A DNA stretch of 64,000 nucleotides from Vibrio japonicus (GTDB lineage: Bacteria; Pseudomonadota; Gammaproteobacteria; Enterobacterales; Vibrionaceae): the NCBI RefSeq assembly GCF_024582835.1, contig NZ_CP102096.1:1-64000 (forward strand), read 5' to 3'. The notes under the pieces were generated by a model. It was given only the letters and a program-made list of their open reading frames with translations. It had not been told where the DNA came from and did no database searches. Positions 12,518 through 20,258 of this stretch are shown here, piece by piece; the first letter of the stretch is position 1; every line of letters begins with the position of its first letter. The translations under genes were made by a program, and so were the position numbers.

Positions 12518-12719
12518 CCATCTTTGGGGAGTAGCTTACTAAGTCGATGACCTTTTCGTCTTAGTTCGTTCGTCAACATAATTGGTGCAAAATCACCATG
12601 GCGCTCGAGACTCATCGCTTGATGGGTTTAGCAAGACCTTAGATAAACATCGTGAACCGGGGTGGGGCGCGAGGTTTATCTATGGTTAAAATTATAATCC
12701 CTGCCCCAATGAGCATGTC
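12518..12719 (+). promoter_or_regulatory. yybP-ykoY manganese riboswitch and expression platform
   Basis: The aptamer carries both signature strands of the yybP-ykoY (Mn2+) class: TTGGGGAGTAGC at 12524-12535 and TTTAGCAAGACCTT at 12627-12640. Downstream, AGATAAAC (12641-12648) can pair with GTTTATCT (12674-12681); the first arm overlaps the 3' side of the aptamer's closing helix, so the two folds exclude each other. GGGGTGGGG (12659-12667) can also pair with CCCTGCCCC (12699-12707), just before the GTG start at 12720. The platform therefore looks translational. The controlled gene is a manganese exporter, as expected. The rest of 12240-12517 holds the promoters of this gene and of glyQ. Confidence 0.9.
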
Positions 12720-13277
12720 GTGAGCGTTTTAGCTATTTCAATTACCAGTGTAGCCTTAGCAGAAATTGGCGATAAGACCCAATTGCTATCTCTACTTCTT
12801 GCCAGTCGTTATCGTAAACCTGTTCCCATTATTGCTGCGATCTTTTTTGCAACAATTGCTAACCACGCTTTGGCAGCTTGGTTGGGTGTGGTGGTCGCCG
12901 ATTATCTGTCTCCAGACGTTTTAAAATGGGTGCTGGTGGTCAGTTTTGCTGCGATGGCGGCTTGGGTACTGATTCCAGATAAGCTGGATGATGACGAAGA
13001 AATTTCAAACCGAGGCCCATTTGTTGCCAGCTTTATCGCGTTTTTTATCGCCGAGATTGGGGATAAAACCCAGATCGCGACGTCGATTCTTGGTGCGCAG
13101 TACGCCGATGCGTTAACAATGGTTGTTCTTGGCACCACCATTGGTATGTTGCTCGCCAATGTGCCAGTTGTGCTGATAGGCAAGTTGTCGGCGGATAAAA
13201 TGCCATTAGCACTGATCCGAAAAATCACCGCGGCTCTGTTTGCTGCGTTAGCGATCGGGGCTTACTTCTATTCTTAA
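12720..13277 (+). CDS. mneA: Manganese exporter, UPF0016/GDT1 family (MneA-type)
   Basis: An inner-membrane cation exporter of the UPF0016 (TMEM165/GDT1) family; Vibrio MneA removes excess Mn2+. The 185-residue protein has two copies of the family's metal motif, EIGDKTQ at about 16-22 and again about 112-118, each in a hydrophobic repeat of three membrane helices, separated by an acidic loop (DKLDDDEE). The start is GTG at 12720; the nearby ATG in another frame stops at once. Control by the manganese riboswitch upstream supports the assignment. The symbol is by analogy with Vibrio cholerae. Confidence 0.9.
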   Translation: MSVLAISITSVALAEIGDKTQLLSLLLASRYRKPVPIIAAIFFATIANHALAAWLGVVVADYLSPDVLKWVLVVSFAAMAAWVLIPDKLDDDEEISNRGPFVASFIAFFIAEIGDKTQIATSILGAQYADALTMVVLGTTIGMLLANVPVVLIGKLSADKMPLALIRKITAALFAALAIGAYFYS

Positions 13278-13321
13278 ATTGCCTTCTTACATACGCGGAT
13301 TGAGGTCTTTTAGGTTCTGAG

Positions 13322-13353
13322 TGCGAGTATTTTTTTAACCTGCTCGCATTTTT
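13322..13353 (+). terminator. Probable terminator after mneA
   Basis: TGCGAG (13322-13327) pairs with CTCGCA (13343-13348) and five T follow. The 15-base loop makes it only moderately stable. Confidence 0.6.
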
Positions 13354-13597
13354 AATAAGTGTACACATTGATGCTTATTAGGTGAGGTGTTGTTTTCTTT
13401 CACCACTTGATGGAAATAACTTTGAATTCAGCCGCATATTCTTTTGGCTGTGAAGCCGAGATACGTCGCTAAAATATCAAACAGCCAGTGGTACTGATGT
13501 ACTAATCAACTGGCTGTTTTTATTTGTGTTTTCACCCTGTTGCTGGTGGGTGTTTTACTGGTTATTTTGTGGGCATCTTAGTTCGCAAGGAATCGCT
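13354..13597 (+). promoter_or_regulatory. Structured leader with terminator hairpin upstream of the binding-protein gene
   Basis: No gene is visible. AAACAGCCAGT (13479-13489) and ACTGGCTGTTT (13509-13519) form a perfect 11-bp stem followed by TTT-rich sequence, a convincing intrinsic terminator about 75 bases before the start at 13598. Upstream, CAGCC (13431-13435) and GGCTG (13446-13450) form a smaller hairpin; GGCTG could instead pair with CAGCC in the terminator's 5' arm. This arrangement fits either a small RNA ending at 13522 or an attenuator for the next gene. I cannot tell which. Confidence 0.5.
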
Positions 13598-15271
13598 ATG
13601 AAAACCACTCTGCTATCTGCCGCTATTGTTTCAGCTCTGACTATTGCTTCGCATTCCACTGTCGCTGCTGACATTGATGACATGTCACAGCTCACCATCA
13701 TTCCGAATCACAACGCGTCCCTCATTCGCAACTTCAACCCTTACGCAGTATCGCGTTTGCATACCGCGCGTGACTTTATCTTTGAACCGCTGGTGATTTT
13801 CAATGAGTTGAAAGGGAATGTTCCCGAGTATCGCCTTGCGACTGGGTACAGTTTGAGTCAAGACCTGCTCAGCATCACGTTTGATTTGCGTGAAGGGGTG
13901 AAATGGTCAGATGGCGAGACGTTTGACGCAGATGACGTCGTGTTTACGTTTGAATTGGTGAAAGGGCACGCTAACATCGACGATCGAGGAATCAATAGCA
14001 AAATTAAGTCGGTAGAAAAACTTGGGCCTTATCAAGTGCGATTCCATCTCAATGAGGTGAACACCAACATCAGTTATGAAATTGTTCAGGTGCCGATTGT
14101 GCCTGAGCATCAGTGGAACAGCGTGGAAGATCCGGCTGCGTTTATGAACCCGAATCCAGTAGGGACAGGGCCGTTTACCGAGTTACCGCAGTTTACCAAA
14201 ACGTTGTTCTTGCAGTGCCGCAACCCGAATTATTGGGATAAAGCCAACTTAGATGTCGATTGTTTGCGTATTCCGCAAATGAACCACAACGACCAAGTGT
14301 TGGGTGAGCTCATGAACTCCAAGATCGACTGGGCTGGCTCGTTTGTTCCGGATATCGACCAAACGTATATGAAAGCCTCAGAGAATCACGGTTACTGGTA
14401 TCCACCAGCGGGCACACAAGCATTTGTGTTTAACTACGCGTCAAAAGACAAGGTTAAGCATGAGGTGCTCAATGACATCGATTTCCGCCGCGCTTTCTCC
14501 ATGGCGATTGACCGCCAGACCTTGATCGATATTGCCAACTACGGTAACGCGGTACTGAACGATTTTGCCTCTGGGCTCGGTTACGCTTTTGAAGCTTGGT
14601 CTGACAAAGAGACCCACAACAAATACAAGCCATTCATGACGTACTCGCCAGAAAAAGCCAAAGCACTGTTGGCGAAAGCGGGCTACAAAGATATCGACAA
14701 CGATGGTTTTGTTGAATCTCCGTCTGGTGGCAAATTTGAGTTGTTGATTCAATCTCCACAAGGATGGACCGACTTTAACAACACCGTCATGTTGGCCACT
14801 GAGCAATTGGCGGAAGTGGGGATCAACGTTAAAGCTCGCACTCCAGACTTTTCGATTTACAACAAAGGCATGATCTCGGCGGATTACGATATCGCCTACA
14901 CCAACTACTTCCACGGCCCAACGCCACACAAGTATTGGGACAGTGGCTACCACTCGCGTCTGCAAGCTTCTGAAGGGATGCCACGTTTCGCGATGCACCA
15001 TTGGAAAAACGCGGATTTGGACAAACTGTTGGATAGCTTCTACAAAACTGCTGATGGCCAAGAGCAGCGTAAGATTGCAAACAGTATTCAAGCATTGATC
15101 GCGGAAAACCAAGTGACCGTGCCAGTATTATCTGGGCCTAACTTCTACCAATACAACACCACACGCTTCACAGGCTGGTGGAACAAAGACAATCCGAAAG
15201 GCCGTCCTATGGTATGGGAAGGCACGCCCGAGCGATTGCTGCATGTCCTCGATTTAAAACCTCGTAGCTAG
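13598..15271 (+). CDS. Periplasmic oligosaccharide/peptide-binding protein (SBP family 5), chitin-oligosaccharide-binding-protein-like
   Basis: A 557-residue periplasmic solute-binding protein of ABC importer family 5. The start at 13598 gives a clean signal peptide (MKTTLLSAAIVSALTIASHS, cleavage after about 24 residues at VAA-D) after the ribosome site AAGGA. The mature protein resembles Vibrio chitin-oligosaccharide-binding protein CBP along its length: LTIIPNHNASLIRNFNPY, NYWDKANLDVDCLRIPQ, ASGLGYAFEAWSD, and the end FTGWWNKDNPKGRP. CBP also holds the chitin sensor ChiS inactive. No permease or ATPase gene adjoins it, so it is an orphan here. The exact ligand is uncertain: chitin or another beta-linked oligosaccharide. 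Confidence 0.85.
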   Translation: MKTTLLSAAIVSALTIASHSTVAADIDDMSQLTIIPNHNASLIRNFNPYAVSRLHTARDFIFEPLVIFNELKGNVPEYRLATGYSLSQDLLSITFDLREGVKWSDGETFDADDVVFTFELVKGHANIDDRGINSKIKSVEKLGPYQVRFHLNEVNTNISYEIVQVPIVPEHQWNSVEDPAAFMNPNPVGTGPFTELPQFTKTLFLQCRNPNYWDKANLDVDCLRIPQMNHNDQVLGELMNSKIDWAGSFVPDIDQTYMKASENHGYWYPPAGTQAFVFNYASKDKVKHEVLNDIDFRRAFSMAIDRQTLIDIANYGNAVLNDFASGLGYAFEAWSDKETHNKYKPFMTYSPEKAKALLAKAGYKDIDNDGFVESPSGGKFELLIQSPQGWTDFNNTVMLATEQLAEVGINVKARTPDFSIYNKGMISADYDIAYTNYFHGPTPHKYWDSGYHSRLQASEGMPRFAMHHWKNADLDKLLDSFYKTADGQEQRKIANSIQALIAENQVTVPVLSGPNFYQYNTTRFTGWWNKDNPKGRPMVWEGTPERLLHVLDLKPRS

Positions 15272-15296
15272 TTTCTAGCTAACCTTGCTAAGTGTT

Positions 15297-15324
15297 GGCC
15301 CTGACTTCGGTTGGGGCCTTTTTT
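15297..15324 (+). terminator. Rho-independent terminator with UUCG loop
   Basis: GGCCCTGAC and GTTGGGGCC pair around a TTCG tetraloop and six T follow. It ends the binding-protein transcript. Confidence 0.92.
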
Positions 15325-15512
15325 GTGTTGGTTAGGCATGCATAACCAATGACACGTCTGAGCGAATTTACTGAAATGCGTGATGTTGGACATATAAGTG
15401 TCATCACTGTCATGCTACTTTAAGGATGTGAATGATGTTGCTCTAATTATTTGAAAGCTCGTTGTTTTGGCGATGATTTTAAGTATGAAGAGTGTAGCGA
15501 GAGGGCAAGTTT

Positions 15513-15773
15513 ATGCTTACACGTTATACGGGGATGTCCCCAAAAAGTCAGAGTTATTTGTTCACCTTTGGTTTGGTTCTTTGCTTACTGGCGATGGCAC
15601 TTACTGATATGTGGTTGCCTATCGTAGCAGGCTCGTTCATTTTGACCGGATTAACGGTGGAAGCGTGGATCAGGGTGGCGCATATTATCCCGATGCATGA
15701 AGAAATGCGTGCGATGAAAAAGCAGATTCGAAAGCTAGAGTCTGAAGTTCGCACCCTAGAGTATGAAGAATAA
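15513..15773 (+). CDS. Small membrane protein with C-terminal coiled coil, 86 residues
   Basis: No family recognised. Residues about 14-32 and 35-56 form two hydrophobic membrane segments. The C-terminal 30 residues (MHEEMRAMKKQIRKLESEV) form a strongly charged heptad pattern, likely a cytoplasmic coiled coil. The start at 15513 is preceded by GAGAGGG; an alternative ATG lies at 15534. A hairpin terminator follows directly after the stop. The topology suggests a membrane-anchored assembly or scaffold protein; nothing in the neighbourhood narrows the function. Confidence 0.8.
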   Translation: MLTRYTGMSPKSQSYLFTFGLVLCLLAMALTDMWLPIVAGSFILTGLTVEAWIRVAHIIPMHEEMRAMKKQIRKLESEVRTLEYEE

Positions 15774-15777
15774 AAAT

Positions 15778-15796
15778 CGGCAGCCTCAGGCTGCCG
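15778..15796. terminator. Terminator hairpin between convergent genes
   Basis: CGGCAGCC and GGCTGCCG form an 8-bp GC-rich stem around TCA. It lies between the small membrane-protein gene and tusA, which converge. Confidence 0.75.
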
Positions 15797-15821
15797 CTTT
15801 ACATTGTGTGGCGCATAAGCG

Positions 15822-16076
15822 TTACTCAACACCCTTCTTGATCAGGTATTGGTAAGGTAGCTCGTCGGTTTGAGCGGCAATCAGCTGATGATCCATAAAA
15901 CGACAAAAACTCGGGATATCACGAGTGGTTGAAGGGTCGTCTGCTTTTACCAACAATACGTCCCCATCGTTCATATTTCTAATTGTCTTCCTGACCATCA
16001 TAACTGGCTCTGGGCAGCGGAGTCCTTCTGCTTCTAGAGTATGTGTTGCCTGCTCTGGATTGAATGTCATGGTCAT
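15822..16076 (-). CDS. tusA: Sulfur carrier / sulfurtransferase TusA
   Basis: TusA passes persulfide sulfur from IscS to the TusBCD-E relay for 2-thiolation of tRNA wobble uridine and to other sulfur pathways. The 84-residue protein has the family's single conserved cysteine in [15 protein letters not shown] (Cys21) and the downstream [14 protein letters not shown] and YLIKKG segments, close to E. coli TusA in both length and sequence. A second ATG two codons in could be the start. It is a single gene on the minus strand. Confidence 0.95.
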   Translation of the reverse strand: MTMTFNPEQATHTLEAEGLRCPEPVMMVRKTIRNMNDGDVLLVKADDPSTTRDIPSFCRFMDHQLIAAQTDELPYQYLIKKGVE

Positions 16077-16208
16077 ATCTTTTTTGCTCTGATCTGGGCG
16101 TAGATAATACTGCCGAAGAAAAAATATTCAATAAGCACTTGGCAAACAGATCATTTTGTTTTAACTTAGTTAACAAGTTGGTAACAATTAAAACAAGGAG
16201 CAGCGATT

Positions 16209-16391
16209 ATGACATCACTAGATCGTCTTACAATCTATTCAGTGTTGTGCTTTATCTCCTTTTGCGCACTTGTTTTACATTCATCAGCTGAACCTTCGTA
16301 TATGCCACTTCTTGGTATGGTTGCGACGGTTGTAGGGATTTGGCTCGAGATGCACCGTTGGCCGAGTGCATCTGAAGAGCAAGAACATTGA
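16209..16391 (+). CDS. Small membrane protein, 60 residues
   Basis: No family recognised. The ATG at 16209 has a good ribosome site (AAGGAGCAG). The peptide has two hydrophobic stretches (about 8-24 and 32-47) and a short charged C-terminus ending SASEEQEH, so it is likely a hairpin in the inner membrane. It is divergent from tusA, with 132 bases between them for both promoters, and is followed by a terminator. Confidence 0.7.
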   Translation: MTSLDRLTIYSVLCFISFCALVLHSSAEPSYMPLLGMVATVVGIWLEMHRWPSASEEQEH

Positions 16392-16471
16392 TGGATGACT
16401 TCCAACATCCATCAACATTTGTAACTACGCTCAAATACATTCCGACACTATCCCCATTTTTCTTGGGCTTC

Positions 16472-16498
16472 CCCGCTGTGAAAGGCGGGATTTTTTTT
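16472..16498 (+). terminator. Rho-independent terminator
   Basis: CCCGC pairs with GCGGG over an 8-base loop, followed by eight T. It closes the transcript of the 60-residue membrane protein, just before a LysR gene. Confidence 0.8.
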
Positions 16499-16549
16499 GC
16501 CTAAAGAGTAGAATCTGACGAATACCCTGTTAAAAAGAAGCGGCTATTT

Positions 16550-17491
16550 GTGGAATTAGAAGAGATCTATCGACGCGACTTAAACCTGTTTGTTGCTTTG
16601 CGAGTGCTGATTGAAGAGTCCAGCGTTAGCAAGGCTGCAACTCGGCTTAATTTGAGCCAATCGGCGATGAGTCGAGTGCTCGGACGATTGCGTGACATGC
16701 TCGGCGATCCACTTTTTACCCGCCAAGGCCAGCATCTGATTCCGACCGAGAAAGCGCTTGAGATCGATAGAGCGCTGGGTGAACCCTTGGAGTCGCTGCG
16801 GCAAATCCTATCGCCGATCGAGTTTGAACCCAGTAGCTGCGAGCAGACGTTCACCATTGCGACCACCGATTATGCGATGCAGACCATTCTGCCGTTTGCT
16901 TTGCCGCGTATTTATCAGGAAGCGCCTAAGGTGTCGTTTAACTTTCTTCCGTTGCAGCACGACAGGCTAGACGACCAATTGACCTACGAAGGCGCGGATT
17001 TGGCGATCTGCCGTCCGATTGGTCCGGTTGAGCCGTTGCAGAGCGAAATTTTAGGCCGAGTCGGTGTGTTGTGTTTGTTGTCCAAGCAACATCCACTAGC
17101 TGATACTGAGATGAGTTTGCAGGACTATGTAACTTGCCCTCACGCAATGATCGCCATCAGCGACGGGGTAAAAGCACTGATAGAGCAAGCGTTGGTTGAG
17201 TACCCTGAGCGAAGAATGGTGTTACGCGCTTATCATCTCGAAGCGGCGCTGGCGATAGTCGATACCATGCCGTTGATTATCACCGTGCCCGCTGATTTGG
17301 CTTATTTGGTTGCTGAGCGATATGACTTGGTGGTTAAGCCGTTACCGTTCCACTTCACCCCGTTTGATTATTCGATGATTTGGCACCCACGCTGTGAGCA
17401 TTCTCCCGCACAAGAGTGGCTGAGAGGGATTGTTAAAGAGGAGTGCGGCCGTTTGATCGCTAAACGAATTGAGGATATGGGATTAGGTTGA
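16550..17491 (+). CDS. LysR-family transcriptional regulator
   Basis: A 313-residue LysR regulator: N-terminal winged helix-turn-helix (about 8-67, RDLNLFVALRVLIEESSVSK then LNLSQSAMSRVLGRLRDML) and a C-terminal effector domain of the periplasmic-binding type. The RDLNLF start places it near the NodD/LeuO-like branch. GTG at 16550 is the start, with AAAAAGAAG upstream. No target is obvious: it is followed by acuI on the opposite strand, converging. The effector is unknown. Confidence 0.9.
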   Translation: MELEEIYRRDLNLFVALRVLIEESSVSKAATRLNLSQSAMSRVLGRLRDMLGDPLFTRQGQHLIPTEKALEIDRALGEPLESLRQILSPIEFEPSSCEQTFTIATTDYAMQTILPFALPRIYQEAPKVSFNFLPLQHDRLDDQLTYEGADLAICRPIGPVEPLQSEILGRVGVLCLLSKQHPLADTEMSLQDYVTCPHAMIAISDGVKALIEQALVEYPERRMVLRAYHLEAALAIVDTMPLIITVPADLAYLVAERYDLVVKPLPFHFTPFDYSMIWHPRCEHSPAQEWLRGIVKEECGRLIAKRIEDMGLG

Positions 17492-17501
17492 TTAGATATC
17501 A

Positions 17502-17526
17502 AAAGAGCCAGTCATGCTGGCTCTTT
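17502..17526. terminator. Bidirectional terminator
   Basis: AAAGAGCCAG and CTGGCTCTTT form a perfect 10-bp stem around TCATG, with A and T runs on both sides. It serves the LysR gene and the convergent acuI. Confidence 0.88.
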
Positions 17527-17548
17527 GTCTTTCTATGTGTTTTTGAGC

Positions 17549-18529
17549 TTATAGCTTGATTACGACGCGACCTGTCACTTGGCCGTTAGTAATGTCTTCG
17601 GCGTATTTTGGCGCTTCTGCTAGTTCAACTTCCGTACAGGCTTGATCAAAGTAGCTGTCTGGTAGTAGCTCAACCAGTTTTTCCCACGCTGCGATACGTT
17701 TCTCGGTCGGACACATGACCGAATCAATTCCTTGAAGGCGTACGTTACGTAGGATGAATGGCATGACTGTTGTTGGCAGGTCGAAACCGCCCGCCAGACC
17801 ACATGCAGCCACCGCGCTGTTGTAGTCCATTTGCGCGAGTACTTTTGCTAATACTTTGCTGCCAACTGTGTCTACAGCACCTGCCCAGATTTGTTTTTCT
17901 AGTGGTCGTGCCGGTTCTTCAAATTCAACACGGTCGATGATGCGGCTTGCGCCTAGTTTTTCTAAAAGAGGACCATTTTGTTCAACACGACCCGTAACTG
18001 CTGCAACTTTGTAGCCTAGTTGAGCCAACAGAGTGACCGCAACTGAACCCACACCGCCGCTTGCACCAGTAACCAGAATCTCACCGTCTTCCGGTTTGAT
18101 GCCCGCATCCAGCAGCGCTTGAACACACAACATTGCGGTAAAACCAGCTGTGCCAACCATCATCGCTTTTTTGCTATCGAGGCCTTTTGGTAGTGGTACC
18201 AGCCAGTCCGCTTTTAGACTTGCGCGTTGAGCCATACCGCCCCAGTGGTTTTCACCCACTCCCCAACCTGTGAGCACCACTTTGTCGCCTGCTTGGTAAC
18301 GAGCGTCTTTAGAATCAACCACGGTACCAGCAAGGTCGATGCCCGGAACCATCGGGAAGTTGCGGATGATTTTTCCTTTACCAGTGATCGCCAAACCATC
18401 TTTGTAGTTCAGTGACGAGTAATCGACATCGATAAGCACGTCTCCTTCCGGTAGCTGTGCTTCATCGATTTGTTCGATGCTCGCGATAGTGCGTTTTTCT
18501 TCTTGGTTTAGAATCAGAGCGTTAAACAT
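17549..18529 (-). CDS. acuI: Acrylyl-CoA reductase AcuI/YhdH family
   Basis: A 326-residue medium-chain dehydrogenase/reductase of the YhdH/AcuI type. It reduces toxic acryloyl-CoA to propionyl-CoA with NADPH. Visible features are YSSLNYKDGLAITGKGKIIR, the quinone-oxidoreductase-like GIDLAGTV, and the NADPH-binding Rossmann motif TGASGGVGSVAV near 155. The catalytic zinc ligands of alcohol dehydrogenases are absent, as expected for this branch. In marine bacteria AcuI protects against acrylate from DMSP breakdown; no DMSP lyase gene adjoins it here, so that link is only possible. It is a single gene on the minus strand. Confidence 0.93.
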   Translation of the reverse strand: MFNALILNQEEKRTIASIEQIDEAQLPEGDVLIDVDYSSLNYKDGLAITGKGKIIRNFPMVPGIDLAGTVVDSKDARYQAGDKVVLTGWGVGENHWGGMAQRASLKADWLVPLPKGLDSKKAMMVGTAGFTAMLCVQALLDAGIKPEDGEILVTGASGGVGSVAVTLLAQLGYKVAAVTGRVEQNGPLLEKLGASRIIDRVEFEEPARPLEKQIWAGAVDTVGSKVLAKVLAQMDYNSAVAACGLAGGFDLPTTVMPFILRNVRLQGIDSVMCPTEKRIAAWEKLVELLPDSYFDQACTEVELAEAPKYAEDITNGQVTGRVVIKL

Positions 18530-18663
18530 AAGTGGTCTCCACTGTCAGCAGCAATATTAAAAAACTGATGTTGAGTGTAGTATCAAAACGACTATGACTA
18601 AAATGAAACTTTAGCATTATACCTATGCATATCACGCATTATCATTAAGGTTATTGTGGCGAT

Positions 18664-18689
18664 AAAAAAGCCAGTCTCTCGACTGGCTT
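18664..18689 (-). terminator. Terminator of the ilvGMEDA operon
   Basis: AAGCCAGTC and GACTGGCTT pair around TCTC. On the minus strand the stem is followed by six T. It lies 25 bases beyond the ilvA stop. Confidence 0.88.
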
Positions 18690-18713
18690 AGATAACTAGG
18701 AAGAAAAAGCGGT

Positions 18714-20255
18714 TTAGGAAAGGAAAAACTTATACGCAGGGTTTTCGGTTTCGTCTTTACACTGATAACCCAACTCACGTAAATGCGCGGAGAATTGCGG
18801 CAGGTCAGCTTCATCCAATTGGAAGCCACAAAGTACCCGACCATAATCCGCACCGTGATTGCGGTAATTAAACAGGCTGATATTCCAGTGCGTGCCAAGC
18901 GTGCTTAAGAATTTAAGCAATGCGCCAGGGTATTCTGGAAACTCAAAGCTGTACAAACGCTCTTTCAACGGTTTTGAAGGCTTACCGCCGATCATGTAGC
19001 GTACGTGCAATTTCGCCATTTCATCATCGGATAGGTCAATCACCGGATAACCGCCTTCACGTAGATCGTGAATGATATGATCCAGTTCCTCTTGACCGCC
19101 TTGTAGACGAACACCAACGAAAATATTCGCCAAGCTATCATCGCTGTAACGGTAGTTAAATTCCGTCACTGCGCGTCCACCTATCAGATGGCAGAACTCA
19201 AGGAATGCCCCTTGGCGCTCAGGAATGGTGACCGCCAATAAACCTTCGCGTTTTTCGCCCAATTCACAACGCTCAGAAACATAGCGCAATCCGTGGAAGT
19301 TGGTGTTGGCACCCGAGAGAACCGTCCCCAGTTTTTTGCCTTCCAGCTTGTTCTTTTCGGCAAACTTTTTCAAACCAGCTAGGGCTAACGCGCCTGATGG
19401 CTCGGCAATCGCACGTGTATCTTCGAAGATGTCTTTGACCGCTGAACAGATTTCATCGCTTGATACCGTAATGTGGCCGTCTATGTATTTCTGACAGAGT
19501 CGGAAGGTCTCTTCGCCGATGCGTTTTACTGCGACACCGTCGGCAAACATGCTGACTTGGTCAAGCACTACCGGTTCACCTGCGTCGAGTGCCGCTTTTA
19601 GGCACGCGGAATCTTCAGGTTCAACTGCGATGACTTTGATTTCTGGCATCAGTTGTTTGACTAAGACTGCAACACCCGCAGCCAAACCACCGCCACCGAC
19701 AGGAACGAAAATGTAATCGAGGTGGCCGTTTTGCTGCAGCATCTCCATACCGATCGTACCTTGCCCTGCGATCACCAGTGGGTGGTCAAAAGGCGGTACA
19801 AAAGTATAGCCGTTTACTTCGGATAAACGTTCTGCTTCCGCTTTCGCTTCGTCAAAGTTGCTGCCATGAAGAACGACATTACCACCAAAGCCGCGTACTG
19901 CCTCGACCTTGATGTCCGGCGTGGTTCTTGGCATCACAATCGTGGTTTTGATGCCGAGCTTAGTACCTGAAAGCGCCATGCCTTGCGCGTGGTTGCCCGC
20001 AGATGCAGCAATCACGCCCGCCGCTTTTTGCTCGTCAGTTAGGCTCGACACCATGTTGTAAGCGCCGCGCAGTTTAAACGAGTGCACCGGCTGACGGTCT
20101 TCTCGTTTGATTTGTATATGGTTTTTCAGACGTGCCGACAAACGCGGCATGTCCTGCAGTGGTGTGACGATCGCGACTTCATACACCGGCGCGCGCAAGA
20201 TTTGGCGCAGGTACTCTGCGCCAGATAGTTGGTTGAGGGTTGAAGAATCGCTCAT
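18714..20255 (-). CDS. ilvA: Threonine ammonia-lyase, biosynthetic (threonine deaminase)
   Basis: IlvA converts threonine to 2-oxobutanoate and ammonia, the first committed step to isoleucine, and is feedback-inhibited by isoleucine. The 513-residue protein has the PLP-lysine motif SFKLRGAYN near residue 57, the phosphate-binding loop PVGGGGLAAG, and two C-terminal ACT-like regulatory repeats (about 330-510). The length equals the long biosynthetic form, not catabolic TdcB. It is the last gene of ilvGMEDA, three bases after ilvD. Confidence 0.97.
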   Translation of the reverse strand: MSDSSTLNQLSGAEYLRQILRAPVYEVAIVTPLQDMPRLSARLKNHIQIKREDRQPVHSFKLRGAYNMVSSLTDEQKAAGVIAASAGNHAQGMALSGTKLGIKTTIVMPRTTPDIKVEAVRGFGGNVVLHGSNFDEAKAEAERLSEVNGYTFVPPFDHPLVIAGQGTIGMEMLQQNGHLDYIFVPVGGGGLAAGVAVLVKQLMPEIKVIAVEPEDSACLKAALDAGEPVVLDQVSMFADGVAVKRIGEETFRLCQKYIDGHITVSSDEICSAVKDIFEDTRAIAEPSGALALAGLKKFAEKNKLEGKKLGTVLSGANTNFHGLRYVSERCELGEKREGLLAVTIPERQGAFLEFCHLIGGRAVTEFNYRYSDDSLANIFVGVRLQGGQEELDHIIHDLREGGYPVIDLSDDEMAKLHVRYMIGGKPSKPLKERLYSFEFPEYPGALLKFLSTLGTHWNISLFNYRNHGADYGRVLCGFQLDEADLPQFSAHLRELGYQCKDETENPAYKFFLS

Positions 20256-20258
20256 AAG

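Noticed and set aside
14441..15112. 223-codon open frame antisense to the binding-protein gene
   Set aside because: A shadow of a well-conserved family 5 binding protein; no ribosome site and no recognisable domain.
15328..15349. TTGGTTA...TAACCAA inverted repeat after the UUCG terminator
   Set aside because: Seven base pairs over an 8-base loop just after a strong terminator, with no gene or T run attached; probably incidental.
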